The position numbers were made by a program, and so were the translations under genes. This document shows, piece by piece, positions 11,008 to 22,291 of a stretch of DNA of 64,000 nt. Location: the NCBI GenBank assembly GCA_003971905.1, contig RSEE01000002.1, positions 682,001-746,000 of the forward strand, written 5' to 3'. Numbering within the stretch: the stretch's first letter is position 1; every line of letters begins with the position of its first letter. This stretch comes from Moniliella sp. 'wahieum' (lineage: Eukaryota; Basidiomycota; Moniliellomycetes; Moniliellales; Moniliellaceae). A model generated the notes under the pieces. That model saw nothing but the letters and a program-made list of their open reading frames with translations, made no database searches and was not told the DNA's origin.

Positions 11008-13460
11008 ATGTCCGTCAACTCCCGCGGCCAGTTCTCTGCCCCCGGCAGCGTCCCACGCGACTATGGCCTGCTGCAGGCCCCGCGCTCCACCATGATGCCC
11101 TCCTCCCGCCCCCACTCCGGGCGCTCAGCCCGACGCTGCCGACCTGGAGGAGGCGCGCCAGGCGTTGGAGCGCTACGCTCGTTCGGGCAGCGTCTACGAC
11201 CCGCCGCACATGCTCTCTGACCGCGCTCGTCCCGCCGTCCGCGCCGCCCTTCCAGCACGGCCGGATCGGTTTGGGACCGGTCGCGTGCCAGCAGCCGTGC
11301 CTCGTCTGCCGATCGCACAGGCCCACAGGTACCGCTACCCGCCCCGTTGCCATGCCAATCGCCCATGGATCTGCCCATGCCCATGCCCCTGCGCGCCCTC
11401 GCTCCATTTTGGCTGCGAGCCCCGGTGGTGCGAGTCTGTCGGGGAGGTATCGCGATTTGCTGCTCGGTGGCGAGCCTAACCCACCACCGATCGAACAGTT
11501 CAGCAGCACCTTGACCAGCACCACCTTCTTTCCAGTTCCGAGGGAGGGGTGCCTCCCCCCGTTCGGCGAAGAAGTACGAGCCAGCAACGCGGCCTGCCTC
11601 GCCCGCCTCTGGCGCGCCGATGGTCCGCACGCAAGAACTGGTTCCGCGCCCGGCTGATGTGGTGCAAGTGCGAAATCAGCTGCGTCGGTCTAGTGCCGCC
11701 TTGGCCTCGAGCGATGTGGAGCGCGTGGCAGCCGGGCCCAGTTGGTCAGGCGAACAAACGGCGTTGCTCAGCCATCAGACCAGGCCTGCGTCCTATGCCG
11801 GTGTTGGGTCAAGAACGATCCGGACGCCAAACCGCGGCCAGTGGAGCCGGAAGGATCGGAATCAGATTCGGTCGCTTCGACGGAGGAATCGCTGGCGTTG
11901 GCCGTGCCCGGTCCAGGGGCTGGACGGGAAGAAGCCAAGACGCTAACGTGGTATACGATGCCCATCTTGGGCACCCACTTGCTGAGTTGTCCCTCAGCGT
12001 GGTGACTGTATTTGCTATTGGCCATTTGGGCACAACCGGTACGTATCTTGCCTTGTTTTGCTTTGCTTTGCCTCGAATGTTGCTCAGCAGTCACTGGAGC
12101 TAACCTGACACTCCCGGGTTTGCCCTCCTAACGTAGAACTCGCCGCTGCTTCGCTCGCATCCATGACGGCCAACGTGACTGGGTTCTCGATTCTTTCCGG
12201 GTTCGTCTCGGCGCTGGACTCGCTGTTACCGGCGGCGTACAGTTCGCCGCACCCTTACACGGTGGGAATTTGGACAAACGTATGTGCATCCTAATTGCAT
12301 TGTTGATCGTGCCGATTGTGATCACTTGGTTCCACACCGAGGCCATCTTGATTGCGTTGCGGCAAGATGCCACGGTGGCTGCTATGGCAGCGCAGTACCT
12401 ATCAGTGCTCACGCTGGCTCTACCGGCGTTTGGTGCGTTTGAGATTATTCGTCGGTACCTCCAAGCGCTGGGGCTGTTCCATGCACCTACGATTGCCGTG
12501 GCGGTAGCGTCGGCGTTTAATGTGCCGGCGCAAATTTTGCTCGTGTATGGCCCCGAGAAGGTGCGCATGGGCTTTTTGGGAGCGCCCGTGGCCAGCGTCT
12601 TGTCCTACTACCTCATGCTGGCTTTGGTTTGATGCAGTGCTATGTCGCCCCGCGCGATGCATGGCAAGGCCTGACGCGCAAGGCGTTTGAGCTCAAGGGT
12701 CTGGTCGACGTTTGGAACCTAGGCTTTTCTTCGACCGTGGCCATGGCGGCGGAATGGTGGGCATGGGAGGTGGCGAACCTCATGTCGTCCATGCTGGGCA
12801 CGTCGGCCTTGGCGGCGCAGTCGGTACTGCTAGTAACCTGCAGTTTGACCTACCAGCTGCCGTTGAGCGTCAGTGTAGCCTCGGCTGTGCGGATCGGCAA
12901 TTTGCTCGGGGCCAACCAACCGTACTGGGCTGCTCTGTCGACGCGGATCGCCATGTGGGGAGCGCTGATCTGTGGCTTGCTCAACTCGTCGGCCATGATC
13001 CTCTTCCGTAACCAGTGGGGGTGGATGTTCTCCTCCGACCCCGAGTTGGTCGCGATGATCGCGGTCATCATGCCCTACGTCGGCGCGTTCCAGATCGCCG
13101 ATGGCATCTGTGGTGTTGCGGCGGGCATCCTGCGTGGCAGTGGACGGCAAAGCAAGGGGGCGCTGATCAACTTGTTTGCCTACTATGTAGTGGGCTTGCC
13201 CATCGGAGGCGCTCTGATGATCTATGCGGACTGGGGCTTGCAGGGGATCTGGCTCGGTCTGTCCATTGGTCTGCTGGTCGGCGCAAGCGGCTTCCTGTGC
13301 TCATCTTCCGTACTGATTGGGCCAACGAAGCACAAGAGGTTCGGGCTCGGATGGAGGAGGATGTGCGCTCGAGGAAGAGGATTGTGCTGAGGAGGCCCTG
13401 GAGGAAGAGGCTCGTCTTCTCGATCACGACGAGGGCGAAAGGTGTACGAACCATTGCTGA
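11008..13460 (+). CDS. MATE-family multidrug/toxin extrusion transporter
   Basis: This is a secondary transporter of the MATE family, probably exporting drugs or organic cations across the plasma or vacuolar membrane by H+ or Na+ antiport. After an N-terminal disordered region of roughly 330 residues, membrane segments begin at about 11990 (LAELSLSVVTVFAIGHLG). The fungal MATE signature SALDSLLPAAYSSPHP lies near 12210. Later segments include LPLSVSVASAVRIGNLLGAN and GAFQIADGICGVAAGILRG, a conserved MATE loop. An intron (12039-12136, GTACGT...GTAG) removes 98 nt. The likely C-terminus is an acidic tail (ALEEEDCAEEALEEEARLL) ending at 13460. Frame changes near 11125, 12285, 12630 and 13310 look like indel errors. 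The substrate cannot be read from sequence. Confidence 0.87.
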
Positions 13461-16400
13461 ACGTCAAGATGGTGGTGTCTGTTTGCGTCATTGGCCTGCC
13501 ACTTAATTCTCTCTGTATTGCCTCCCCCGCGATAGACGGCCATGGGCTTCATTGTTCGTCTAGTATGTCCTTGCCTTCCTCCCTACATCTGTATTCATGG
13601 CTTATTGAATGATGGATGTCCGGCGTCTATAACTGATGGGGCCGTGTGTTGGAGATGTGACGATGCTAAAAGAACAGGCTCGGGGGACGCAGGTGTGATC
13701 TTTCGATGGCGCTCGATTGAAAGTGGTGCGTGGAAGTAGTAGTTCTGTGAATATTGCGTGTGGCATGCGTAAGAAAGCCCTATCGTAGTGTTCGCACAGT
13801 GTAGACTTCTTCGAATGCATGCCCACATTGGAGGTGCCGACGGGCATGGCAGGTGCGTTTGTCAGCAAACTGTCTAAGAGACGCTGGGCGTGGATTGTCT
13901 TGGCCCCGTCGGTCCACTCAGCGCGACTCATGCAGCAGACTTGGCAGCAGCACTCAGCACTCGGCTGGAGAAGCAGAGCAAAAGGTGTTCATTTCGTCGC
14001 GACAGGCAAGCCCCAGTGAGTGGGGCCTTGTGATCTCGAACTTTTGCCACTGCAAAAGGCAGTAGATGGGGAGGGACCTACTACGTATACTAACGGACGG
14101 ACGCTCGTGTGTCGGCTGTTTTGCTTGGTGAAGAGTAGGCTCAGTTGAGGCACAGATGTATTACGCACGCCGATTGATGTGTAGTATGATTACACCAAAG
14201 TTGGGGTCGAGGAGGCAAAGCAAAAGCAAACAAAATTGTACTCATTAGTATAGCCAGCAGGCGCAAAAGGCATGGCGCCACCGACCGACTCTGGGTGTAG
14301 ATCAAGGCGTTGTGAAGAGTAGGGAGTACGGGTTGTTTGCGAGGGGGACCAGCGCCAGGGGGTGGACTACGTTGCGCGTAACAGAGGGAGTGAAAGACGG
14401 TGGCTCTGTATGGCGTGGAGAGGCCAATGAGGTCTTCAAGCTGCCAGGCGAAGAGATTGTGTCGGAGTGTGAGTGAGTGGGATGATTAATGATATTGGAC
14501 AGGCTTTTGGTTGTCGGCCGTGCGCGTGATGGCGAGGGAGGGAGAGACATGCTGACTGTGATGCGTTTGGTACCTGAGCGCCTGAGCGCCCATCGCGGTT
14601 TGAGTGGGGGGTAGAGATGGGAGGAGGAACCTGATTGGTTACAAGGTCGACATGCACTATAGAGTAGCTGCAACGCACTTACTACTACTACTCTTGACAT
14701 GAAAGCTGCGGGATATGAGGAGCCGGCGCGGACATTGAGGACCAAACTCAACACACCTATGCCTGATGAGAGAGACCTAAAGTTTGAAAGGCGCAAAGGG
14801 GTGCAGCAGGAGGGTTATACTCTAATCCAAGTACAGTGCGCTCTGCTGAGCCTCAGGCATCAAAGCGCTGTGCATGTGACGCAGCATACAGAGCTCACAA
14901 TCCGTATGGTGTAGTAGTACCGCGTCATAATAACGTCGGGGGCCGGGGTCCTGCAAACACTTCTTTCAACATGCACCCACCATGCCTTGTCTATCATAGG
15001 CCGAGAGAATGAGAGAGAACCTGAGAGGCCTGAGATGTGCTGCGATTGAAGGGGTCGATGGGCAATTGTTCCGTCAAACTTCCCACAGGGATCGGGAAGC
15101 ATGGCATGTCAAACCAGCCAACTTGTCGGGCATGGGCATGGCCGGAGGAGCGGGGGGAGATGAGGAGCACAAGTGGATTGAAGCGCTTAGAGCATCAGCA
15201 TCTGAGATTTTTTTGGTATGCACAAATGTCATACCCTGAATTATGAGTACAACACAGAAGAGTCCGTCAGTTTTTGTGTGCAGGACGTCTCGAACATAGT
15301 GTGCGGATGAGAGCAGTGTTGCCGAGTACTGTTGGTGTTGAACTTCAACGTTGAGACGTTGAGTGCGCTCTGAATTCAGACACCGTCAAAAGTACCCCAG
15401 TTCGCATCCGCCGACAGCTGTACTGGCCATCGGATTCATACAAATTGCCGTGTTTGGCACATGCAACGACGTGTGGCGTCGTCTCACGCACTCTTATCGA
15501 CCCCCACGCATCACCGGTCACCATCACCCAACATCAAGTACCTAACCTCCGACGTGTGTCGTCGCGGCCCCGGCGCCCAGGACACAGAAGAGATAGTGCT
15601 CGACGATCGATGATCGATGCCTGAGGATCGATGAGATCGATTATCACGGCGACAGGGACATGACGCGTGCCGTAGTGCCGATCGACAAGCTAGCCCAGGC
15701 GCTCCCGCGTATCTGAAACGAGGTGCTGCATGCTGAGGTGGTGATGCGGTTTGAAAAGCTAGTCACATTCGAAAAAAAACAGATTGCCTGGGATAGGGAG
15801 TGCGGAGCATGGGGTATGGAGATCGAGGATGCTCTGGCAGCCTACATGAGCTACATGGCGGATGGACCACCGAGGGTCCAAGCTTCAAGCTTTACGCTTC
15901 AATCTCTTCTTCGCATGCACATACATCTCCGGGGAAAGAACTCCAACTTCGGAGTGCTCCGTGCGTCGAGTAAGAGTAGTCAATACTCAGTGTACTCAGC
16001 TGAGTAGGGAGTACTTCGAGTACTGTTGAGTGGCGGTGTATACCGAGGCCCAGTCCTATACGTAGTTGAAGAGTGCCTCTCTCTAGCAGGTTACGTAGTC
16101 CCGGCGGAGGGGGAGGTGGTCTGAGATCTTTGAGTTCTGACCGGCTGACCTCTGACCGGTCTGACCAGTGATCAATTTCTATGGCCGGCGGGTGACGAGT
16201 TCTAGCCAACCTTGAAATTTCAGAGCGCTCAAGGCGCTCAAGGCGCTCAGGTTCCGCATTGCGGCCTAGGGTCTAGTAAGGCATACGCCGTCCTACGGCC
16301 CCCTATGCTTCCGATTAGCTTCAATTGGCCAGCTCTTGAAATGCGCCAGAACAGGGCTGGTGAGTACGAGGACGGAGTTAGCCAAGGTTAGTGCTAGTCG

Positions 16401-17279
16401 TGGGCGCGCTCGTGGCGCTGGTGCGGAATACAGGCTGCCCCCAGCAGCCCAACCGGTAATCGGGGTAACCGGGTCCCCCCGTCTGGGCGCCCCGGCGTGG
16501 GGAAGTGCGGCCGCGCGCCGCGCGCATGCTGGCTGCGCACCCCCAGCATGCTGCGTGCTGCCGGGCGCTGCGAGTGCTGCCCTGCTCTGCCCCCTGCTGC
16601 GCCCACTGTGCTCCGTTAGGCCGAAGCGGGGGGATGCGGTGACGCGCGATGGGTGACATGACTCAGCCACGCACATCGACAGTGTTGCAGCGCTTGGCGC
16701 CAGGCTGTGCGCTGCTGCGGCGCGGGCGCCTCTGACGCGCTGACGGGTTGCTAGTTAGTAGTTACTTGCTGCTAGTTACTAGTTACAGTTACCAGTTGCT
16801 GGCTACGGATGGCCCAGGCTGGCCCTGCTGGCCCGTCTGTGGCTGCGGCCACTGTGATGCATCCACGTGCATCATGCACCCGCCATCACCACATCACGCA
16901 GCCTCAGGCCCTGTGCCCGCCGCTGGATGCAGGATGCTTCAGCCTCACGCGTCACTAGTCACTCCAGCAGCACACAGCAGCCCTACTCCAGCATGTATCA
17001 TGCATCCCCACTCACCTCACCGCTCACCCCAGCAGCCCAGCCGTCGTCCCTACGTCAGTACTCAGTGCCACCTGGCACCCCCCTGACCCCACCATCTCCA
17101 GCTCCGTCTCCTTCTCCTTCTCCAGCTACGCCTCCATCCATCGTCCCTGCGCCATCGCCTCCACCGTCTCCGCATCCTTTCCCCGCCAGCCCGTTGCATT
17201 TGCCTCCCTTCCCTCTCCCCCCGTCGCCACCGCATCTGCTTTCCCCGCCTCCGCGTTGCTTCCCGCGGCGGGTGCTGCC
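13461..17279. other. 3.8-kb intergenic region
   Basis: No supported gene. The region contains short CRAGTACTC-type repeats (15960-16030), ATCGATGATCGATG words (15600-15640) and CTAGTTAGTAGTTACTTG-type repeats (16745-16800). Open frames here have no protein-like composition. Confidence 0.5.
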
Positions 17280-20003
17280 ATGAGCTCCTCCGTCCAGCCG
17301 CACCTGCGGGCCACGCGCAGCTCCACCGGCCGCGCTTCGACCATGCCTCAGTCACCCCGCCAACTGATACATCCTCGCCTAACTCTGCCCCCCCGCTCAG
17401 CCTGTGCGTGCCCCTTGGGCGGTCGGGACTGCTTCGGCCGCTTTCGAGGTGCGCTTACTCGTCATTCCAAGTCCGCCTCCACCCCCCTCCCATCTACGCC
17501 CCTTTCCACCTCGCCATCTTCTTCGCTCCCAGTGCCCGCCCTCCCGTTTCGGGTGTCTTTGGCGTTCCGCTTTCCGAATCGACCGTGTGGCGTGGGCCCC
17601 GTGCCGAGCAGCTCTGGTCTTGCCCCGATGCGCGCGTGCCGGTTGTCGTGCTACGCATTGGATCCCTGCTCAAAGCACATGCGGTTCAGGTCGAGGGCAT
17701 CTTCCGCAAAGTAGGATCTCAGCGTCGCATGCGCGAATTACAAGCCGAGTTTGAGCTCGCCCCTCAATATGGCAAGCAAGTTGACTTTGGCATCGATCCG
17801 CCGTCGTCCAAGCCCTATTACACCGTCCACGACGCCGCCTGCGTGCTGCGCCGCTACCTCACCTCCCTTCCTGACCCCTTGGTACCCCTCGACCTATGGA
17901 CGGAATTTCGCCTGGCCTTGATCGCAAGCAACCCAGAGTACTATGGCATTCCTCCTGTCCCCGTCGCCGACGTGCACGCCCGTCCCTCTGTCGACAAATG
18001 GACTGCTGCCTCGACCGCTTCGGGGGGGCAGATTCTTGCCCCACTCTCTCTACTGGATCGCCCACCGCGGCTTCGGCGCGTCGCACTCCCATTCCTACTC
18101 TCATTCCCCTTCTCCTCCCGCTCTGGTTCGGACTTCACGTGGGCATGATGTGGATGCCGATGCAGGGAGTGCCAATGCTGGGTCTACGTCGAGTGCCAGC
18201 TGTTGGAGCAGGAGGTGGGGCCTCTACTGCATCTAGCTCGGCCGTGCCCATGCCTCCGCTGGAAATCATCCGTTTCGTCAGCTACTTGCCCAATGCCCCC
18301 GTCTGAACCGCGCGACCTGATTTTTTACCTCCTAGAGTTGCTTGCGGTTGTGGCTGCCAACCACCAGGTCAACTTGATGACGGCCGCCAACCTTGCTGTC
18401 ATCTTTCAGCCCAGTTTCTTCAACCACCCTTCCCTACTAGTCCACCCCGAGGAGCACAACTCGCTGTCCATGCGCTCGAGCTTCTCATCCTTCACACCAA
18501 GCCTTGCTTCCCGCTGCAGGCGCCTCCTCGTCGACACCGCCACCACTACCCGGGGCATATCGCTTTCCCAACCCCACCTCCACCCAGCGTTGTCTGAGGA
18601 GGAAGAGATCGAGATACAAGGAACCACCTCTTATGCTGCCAGCCCGAAACTGGTACTGTCTGCACCAGCGGAGACGTCGCCGCTGGCGCCAGGTCAACCT
18701 TCAGCGGGATGTGGCGCGGTGCTTCCAAATCCACAGCAGCGCTGGCTGCATCGGCATCACTGGTACCACTGTACCGTTCGACCTATTCAAGCACGCTGCC
18801 CCCTGCCTCCTCCGAATCACCCCTGAGTGGTGTAGGCTTACTACCTACCGCACCTACCACCCCAACCACCGTTACGACGACGACACCACCGATGGGTGGG
18901 ACCGCCGGGGGCGAGCGAACAGACGAGCTGCACCTGGGCTCGTATAGCACCCACAGCGGTCCCCGCAGCAGTAGTTTGACTGCGCCCACGACCACCAGCC
19001 CAAGTGGGAACGAATGTCGGCTTCTCCGTTGACTTCTCCGTCCTTGCTCTACACCCAGATTCCTCCCACTCCTCCACCCCAAGTCCTTCCTTTTCTCGCT
19101 ACTCGTGCTCCTGCACCATCAGCCAAGCGGAAACCGCCCAGGGCACGCATCATCTCTACTGCTCTCCCTCCCTCATTGGCAGATGAGGCCGAATCGGGAT
19201 CTCTCGCCACACCCACTGCGCCGAACGAGACGGAAAAAGAGGAAGCGATGAAGGCTCCTGTCACCTCGCTTGCACTTCAGGACGACCCGCGCTCCAGCAC
19301 GTAGAGGCATCCGGATCGCGATCTCAAAGGGCTCCAACCAATGCTAACGCACCATACGCCCATTCGGTCTTTCTCCCTCGGTCTCTGGGTCGCACCCTAA
19401 TACGTACCCTACGTACCCTCTGTACCCATCTACTGGCAAGAGCTTGCCATCCGTCCGACCGGCGCCTGGGCTGAGCGAGTTTGGGGAAAAACCGCCGAAT
19501 CGGAGAGGTCGCAAAGCCAGTCTTCCCTTCACCTCGCTCCTCCAGTGCTTCCACCAGTTCTTCCCCCAGTCGACGGAAGAATTCATGGACCAGCGGCTGC
19601 TCGGGCGCAACCTGTTCTCTTCGCCTCATGCTACATCCCCCACTGCCGTCGCAGCAAGCTCCCCCCCGTGCGCGTGCGCGTGCGCCTGCACCTGCGCCTG
19701 TGCCCACTCCCCCCTGTGTCCGCGCTGCCACGCACCGTCCCATTGGCCACCGCCCCGGCATCCAAGGAACCGGTAGCCGGAACAGGTCCCGTGGCTGAAC
19801 TCGGCTTGCGGCCCGGCGGACGACCGCTGCGAGAGGCCTGGCGTTTCGTCACCCCCTCGCGTTCTGCTTCGGGCCGTCGCTTCCCTCGCGCTGCGTCGTG
19901 TCGCAGCGCGGCCGCGGTTTCCCGCTCGGCGTCGCACCGTTCGGCCCACTCGGCACGCGCGCTCCGACCCAACCCACCTAGGGGGTTGGTCGTACTAAGC
20001 TAA
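17280..20003 (+). CDS. RhoGAP protein, Sac7/Bag7-like
   Basis: This is a GTPase-activating protein for Rho-type GTPases, probably controlling Rho1 signalling to actin and cell wall. The GAP domain starts at VFGVPLSES (about 17550), continues with VPVVVLRIGSLLKAHAV and the arginine-finger motif EGIFRKVGS (about 17695), then YTVHDAACVLRRYLTSLPDP. It resumes after a low-complexity insert with LLELLAVVAANHQVNLMTAA and NLAVIFQPSFFNHPS (about 18340-18430). This order and wording match the Sac7/Bag7 group. The N-terminus and the long C-terminal part (Ser/Pro/Thr-rich) are disordered. Frame changes occur within and after the GAP domain. The end is uncertain: coding-like sequence persists to about 19780-20003, with an in-frame stop at 19302-19304 in one frame. 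The start at 17280 is the first ATG preceding the protein-like part. Confidence 0.8.
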
Positions 20004-20499
20004 GGTATCAACTGAGCCTCAGCTGTCCGACTGTATGCTCCTCATCACGCTGTGCCCCCCCACTTTCCTGCCCTCGAACGTTGGATTGTGCAATGTAGAT
20101 GGACACGGTACTCGGTCCTCGACTCACGCTCGAGCTCGACATTTTCCCGTAACGCATCAGCTTCCAGCTTGACATTGGACACTTTTCTTCTGGTCCCTCT
20201 GGTCTGTTGGTTTTTTTCTTTTCGTTGATCTCTTTTTGGACACTTTTGGGATACCCCCGGTGCCTTGCTGGACCCTCGGCTGTAGACCTGGCAATGGGCC
20301 TTTGGCTGGCACCCCGACCTCTTTTCCCTGTATCTGGGGGACCCCCTGCATTTAATGAAACAGATCAAGGCGCCGCCTGCGATCACTCCACCGCCTCTTG
20401 TCGTCGTAGATGCCGGAGACGTAAGACCTCAGGTGAGGTCATGGGAGCAGAGATGGAGGAACCTCAACTCGGCTCAGGCCTCACCTGATCGATGAACGT

Positions 20500-20763
20500 T
20501 CAACAACGTGGGCGAGCTTCGGTTGTTTTGCAATTTGAACATGCCCGGTCCACCTGCTGCGTAGGTGCATAGGTCAGCAGCATTTTCGCATTACTAACAG
20601 GCAGAGTAGGGTTGTTGTTCATCTCTTCAACCGCGGGAAGAGCACTATTCCGATGCATCTTCGTCTGTTCCTGAAGCTTCCTCCGCGCTTCCACCATGGC
20701 ACCCTCTTCCTTCTTCCGCCGGCCACCAAGCCGCGTCATAAACGCGCCATGACCAGCCTCGCT
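20500..20763 (-). CDS. Possible GATA-type zinc-finger protein, fragment
   Basis: A minus-strand frame reads as convincing protein (GHGAFMTRLGGRRKKEEGAM and KMLLTYAPTQQVDRACSNCK) and ends just after ACSNCKTTEARPR. CSNCxTT is the first half of many fungal GATA fingers, but the diagnostic Trp and the second Cys pair are not seen, because the frame stops. A GTGAGG splice-donor-like site 24 nt beyond the last Cys codon could lead to a further exon, though no second CxxC was found downstream. The downstream basic, Lys/Arg-rich stretch (20386-20045) may belong to it. Only the first knuckle supports the call; a non-GATA protein is quite possible. Confidence 0.3.
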   Translation of the reverse strand, partial: SEAGHGAFMTRLGGRRKKEEGAMVEARRKLQEQTKMHRNSALPAVEEMNNNPTLPVSNAKMLLTYAPTQQVDRACSNCKTTEARPRC

Positions 20764-21648
20764 TTGGCGCCACTTTGTTGCTGCTGTGGGCGTCGTGGCT
20801 GTCTCGCCTGCCTACCGTGTCCAGCTCGCCCGTTGGGCCACAGCCAAGTGACGCTCGACGACCAGGAACCGCAGGTCGTTCGTGCATCGCTCCCCTGTCA
20901 GACGGGGGAAAAGGTGCCGTTGTCATCGGCTGCACGACATCGTTGGATTGAAATTGCGCCTAGCAAGTAATTCGTTCCCTTGGGTTTTGTTTGCCTTGTC
21001 TATCTCGATATCTGCTGATGCGGTCCATACCTACTCTTGATTAATGATTCCCACCCGTACGTGTTTTCATGTCCTTCTGCGCCCTTGGCCTTCTTTTGGT
21101 AGATGCTTTTCTTATCATACATGTTAGACTACTGAGGCCCTTTTCACGGTACTTTGGCGACACCTACTCGTCTGATCTCCCCTACCCTCCTGCCCTTGCC
21201 TATCGTGGCGCCGTGGTGCTGACCCCAGTTTGTTATGCCCCAGGCCGTGCTCTCATCTGGTGGGCCCCGCTCCGCTTTGCAATGTGTAATTTATGTGCAT
21301 CCTGTATCGCTGTGCCCTGTGCTCGTATCCTCAAGCGGGAAAGCCGCGTGACTCCTTGGTGGTGGGCCCTCCTGCCTCTGGGCCATGCCTGTATGGCATC
21401 GTAATGGGCCCCGCCATGGATTTAGGAATGCGTTTCTTCAGCAAATGGTGACAGGAGACCAGCGGACCCATTTTTGGTAGCAGAGCACTAGTCTCCGTCG
21501 GAGAGCTGGTTTGCACCACAATCAAGACGAATGGGCCTCGTATACCATGCATAACACGAGAGAAACCAGTTCGCTCTCGTAAGAACAACTCCCGAAACCG
21601 TGAGGGGTGGCGTCGACAAGAGAACTAAGCACTAGAGATCGCATGATC
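20764..21648. other. Intergenic
   Basis: No supported gene. A hydrophobic plus-strand frame at 21069-21404 has no recognisable family features. Confidence 0.4.
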
Positions 21649-22049
21649 CTAAGCACCACCTCGCTGCCGCAAGCACTTGTCTAGCGTTGGCCACGCCTCG
21701 CTTTGGGCCACCGTCGAGTCCAACACGGCGTTGTCCTAGGATGGTAGAAATAAGAGTAAGTTTCTGTGCCCTCCAGAAGCAAGTGAGGCCTGAGGGCATA
21801 CCAGAAGAGATTTGATGTTTGTGTGGCGCCTCGAGACGCTGAGCGTATCGGGGATCATTGCCCGCGCCTGAGCGACAACGGTGCGCTGTTGGCGCAGCTT
21901 GGGCTCGTCTACCCGCCTTGTCCCACTTTTCCAGCGTGGCTTGCTCCGTAGCCGCTTCGGAGTGGTAGTAGCCCCACTTCCTTGGTTAGGCGTTTAACGA
22001 CGCCCGATTGGATGGAAATTTGCCGTTCGACACGGGCTGTGTCCGAGGC
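21649..22049 (-). CDS. TBCA: Tubulin-binding cofactor A (beta-tubulin chaperone)
   Basis: This is a small helical chaperone (Rbl2 in yeast) that captures beta-tubulin during folding. The minus-strand reading gives ARVERQISIQSGVVKRLTKE, matching the family start (RxxxIKTGVVKRLxKE), then YYHSEAATEQATLEKWDK, then KLRQQRTVVAQARAMIPD, matching the QxxVLxESRMMIPD core. An intron at 21736-21801 (66 nt, GTATGC...CCTAG) precedes the last exon, which ends WPTLDKCLRQRGGA. One extra G in a G-run near 21980 shifts the frame, as elsewhere in the window. Total length (about 111 residues) is normal. A 3' splice site (CCATAG) just upstream of 22049 suggests a very short first exon carrying the start codon, which I could not locate. 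The gene is divergent from MED5 and may share its promoter. Confidence 0.8.
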
Positions 22050-22291
22050 CTATGGGAGAGGCAGTGCTGGTGGGCAAGCAAGTGGCTCGGCGGGTTGAAA
22101 CGAACATCCAAGCTCCAAGGCAGTCGGGGTGGTGGCGCATGCACTTAATTACCCCATTCCGCCCCATTCCGCTGGGGACGGTGTGCCGAGCGAATGCGGC
22201 CTGGGCTAGGTTGTGTGGCATGCGAGATGAGTCTCCGCGTGCGAAGGCGACGACCACCTTTCTATCTTCCAGCAACACCCCCGTCGCCGCC

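Noticed and set aside
20045-20386. Basic stretch resembling a bZIP region
   Set aside because: No leucine heptads and no NxxAxxxR signature. It may be part of the neighbouring GATA-like candidate.
21069-21404. Hydrophobic plus-strand frame that could be a small membrane protein
   Set aside because: No family pattern, no supported start, and Trp/Cys/Leu content typical of random pyrimidine-rich sequence.
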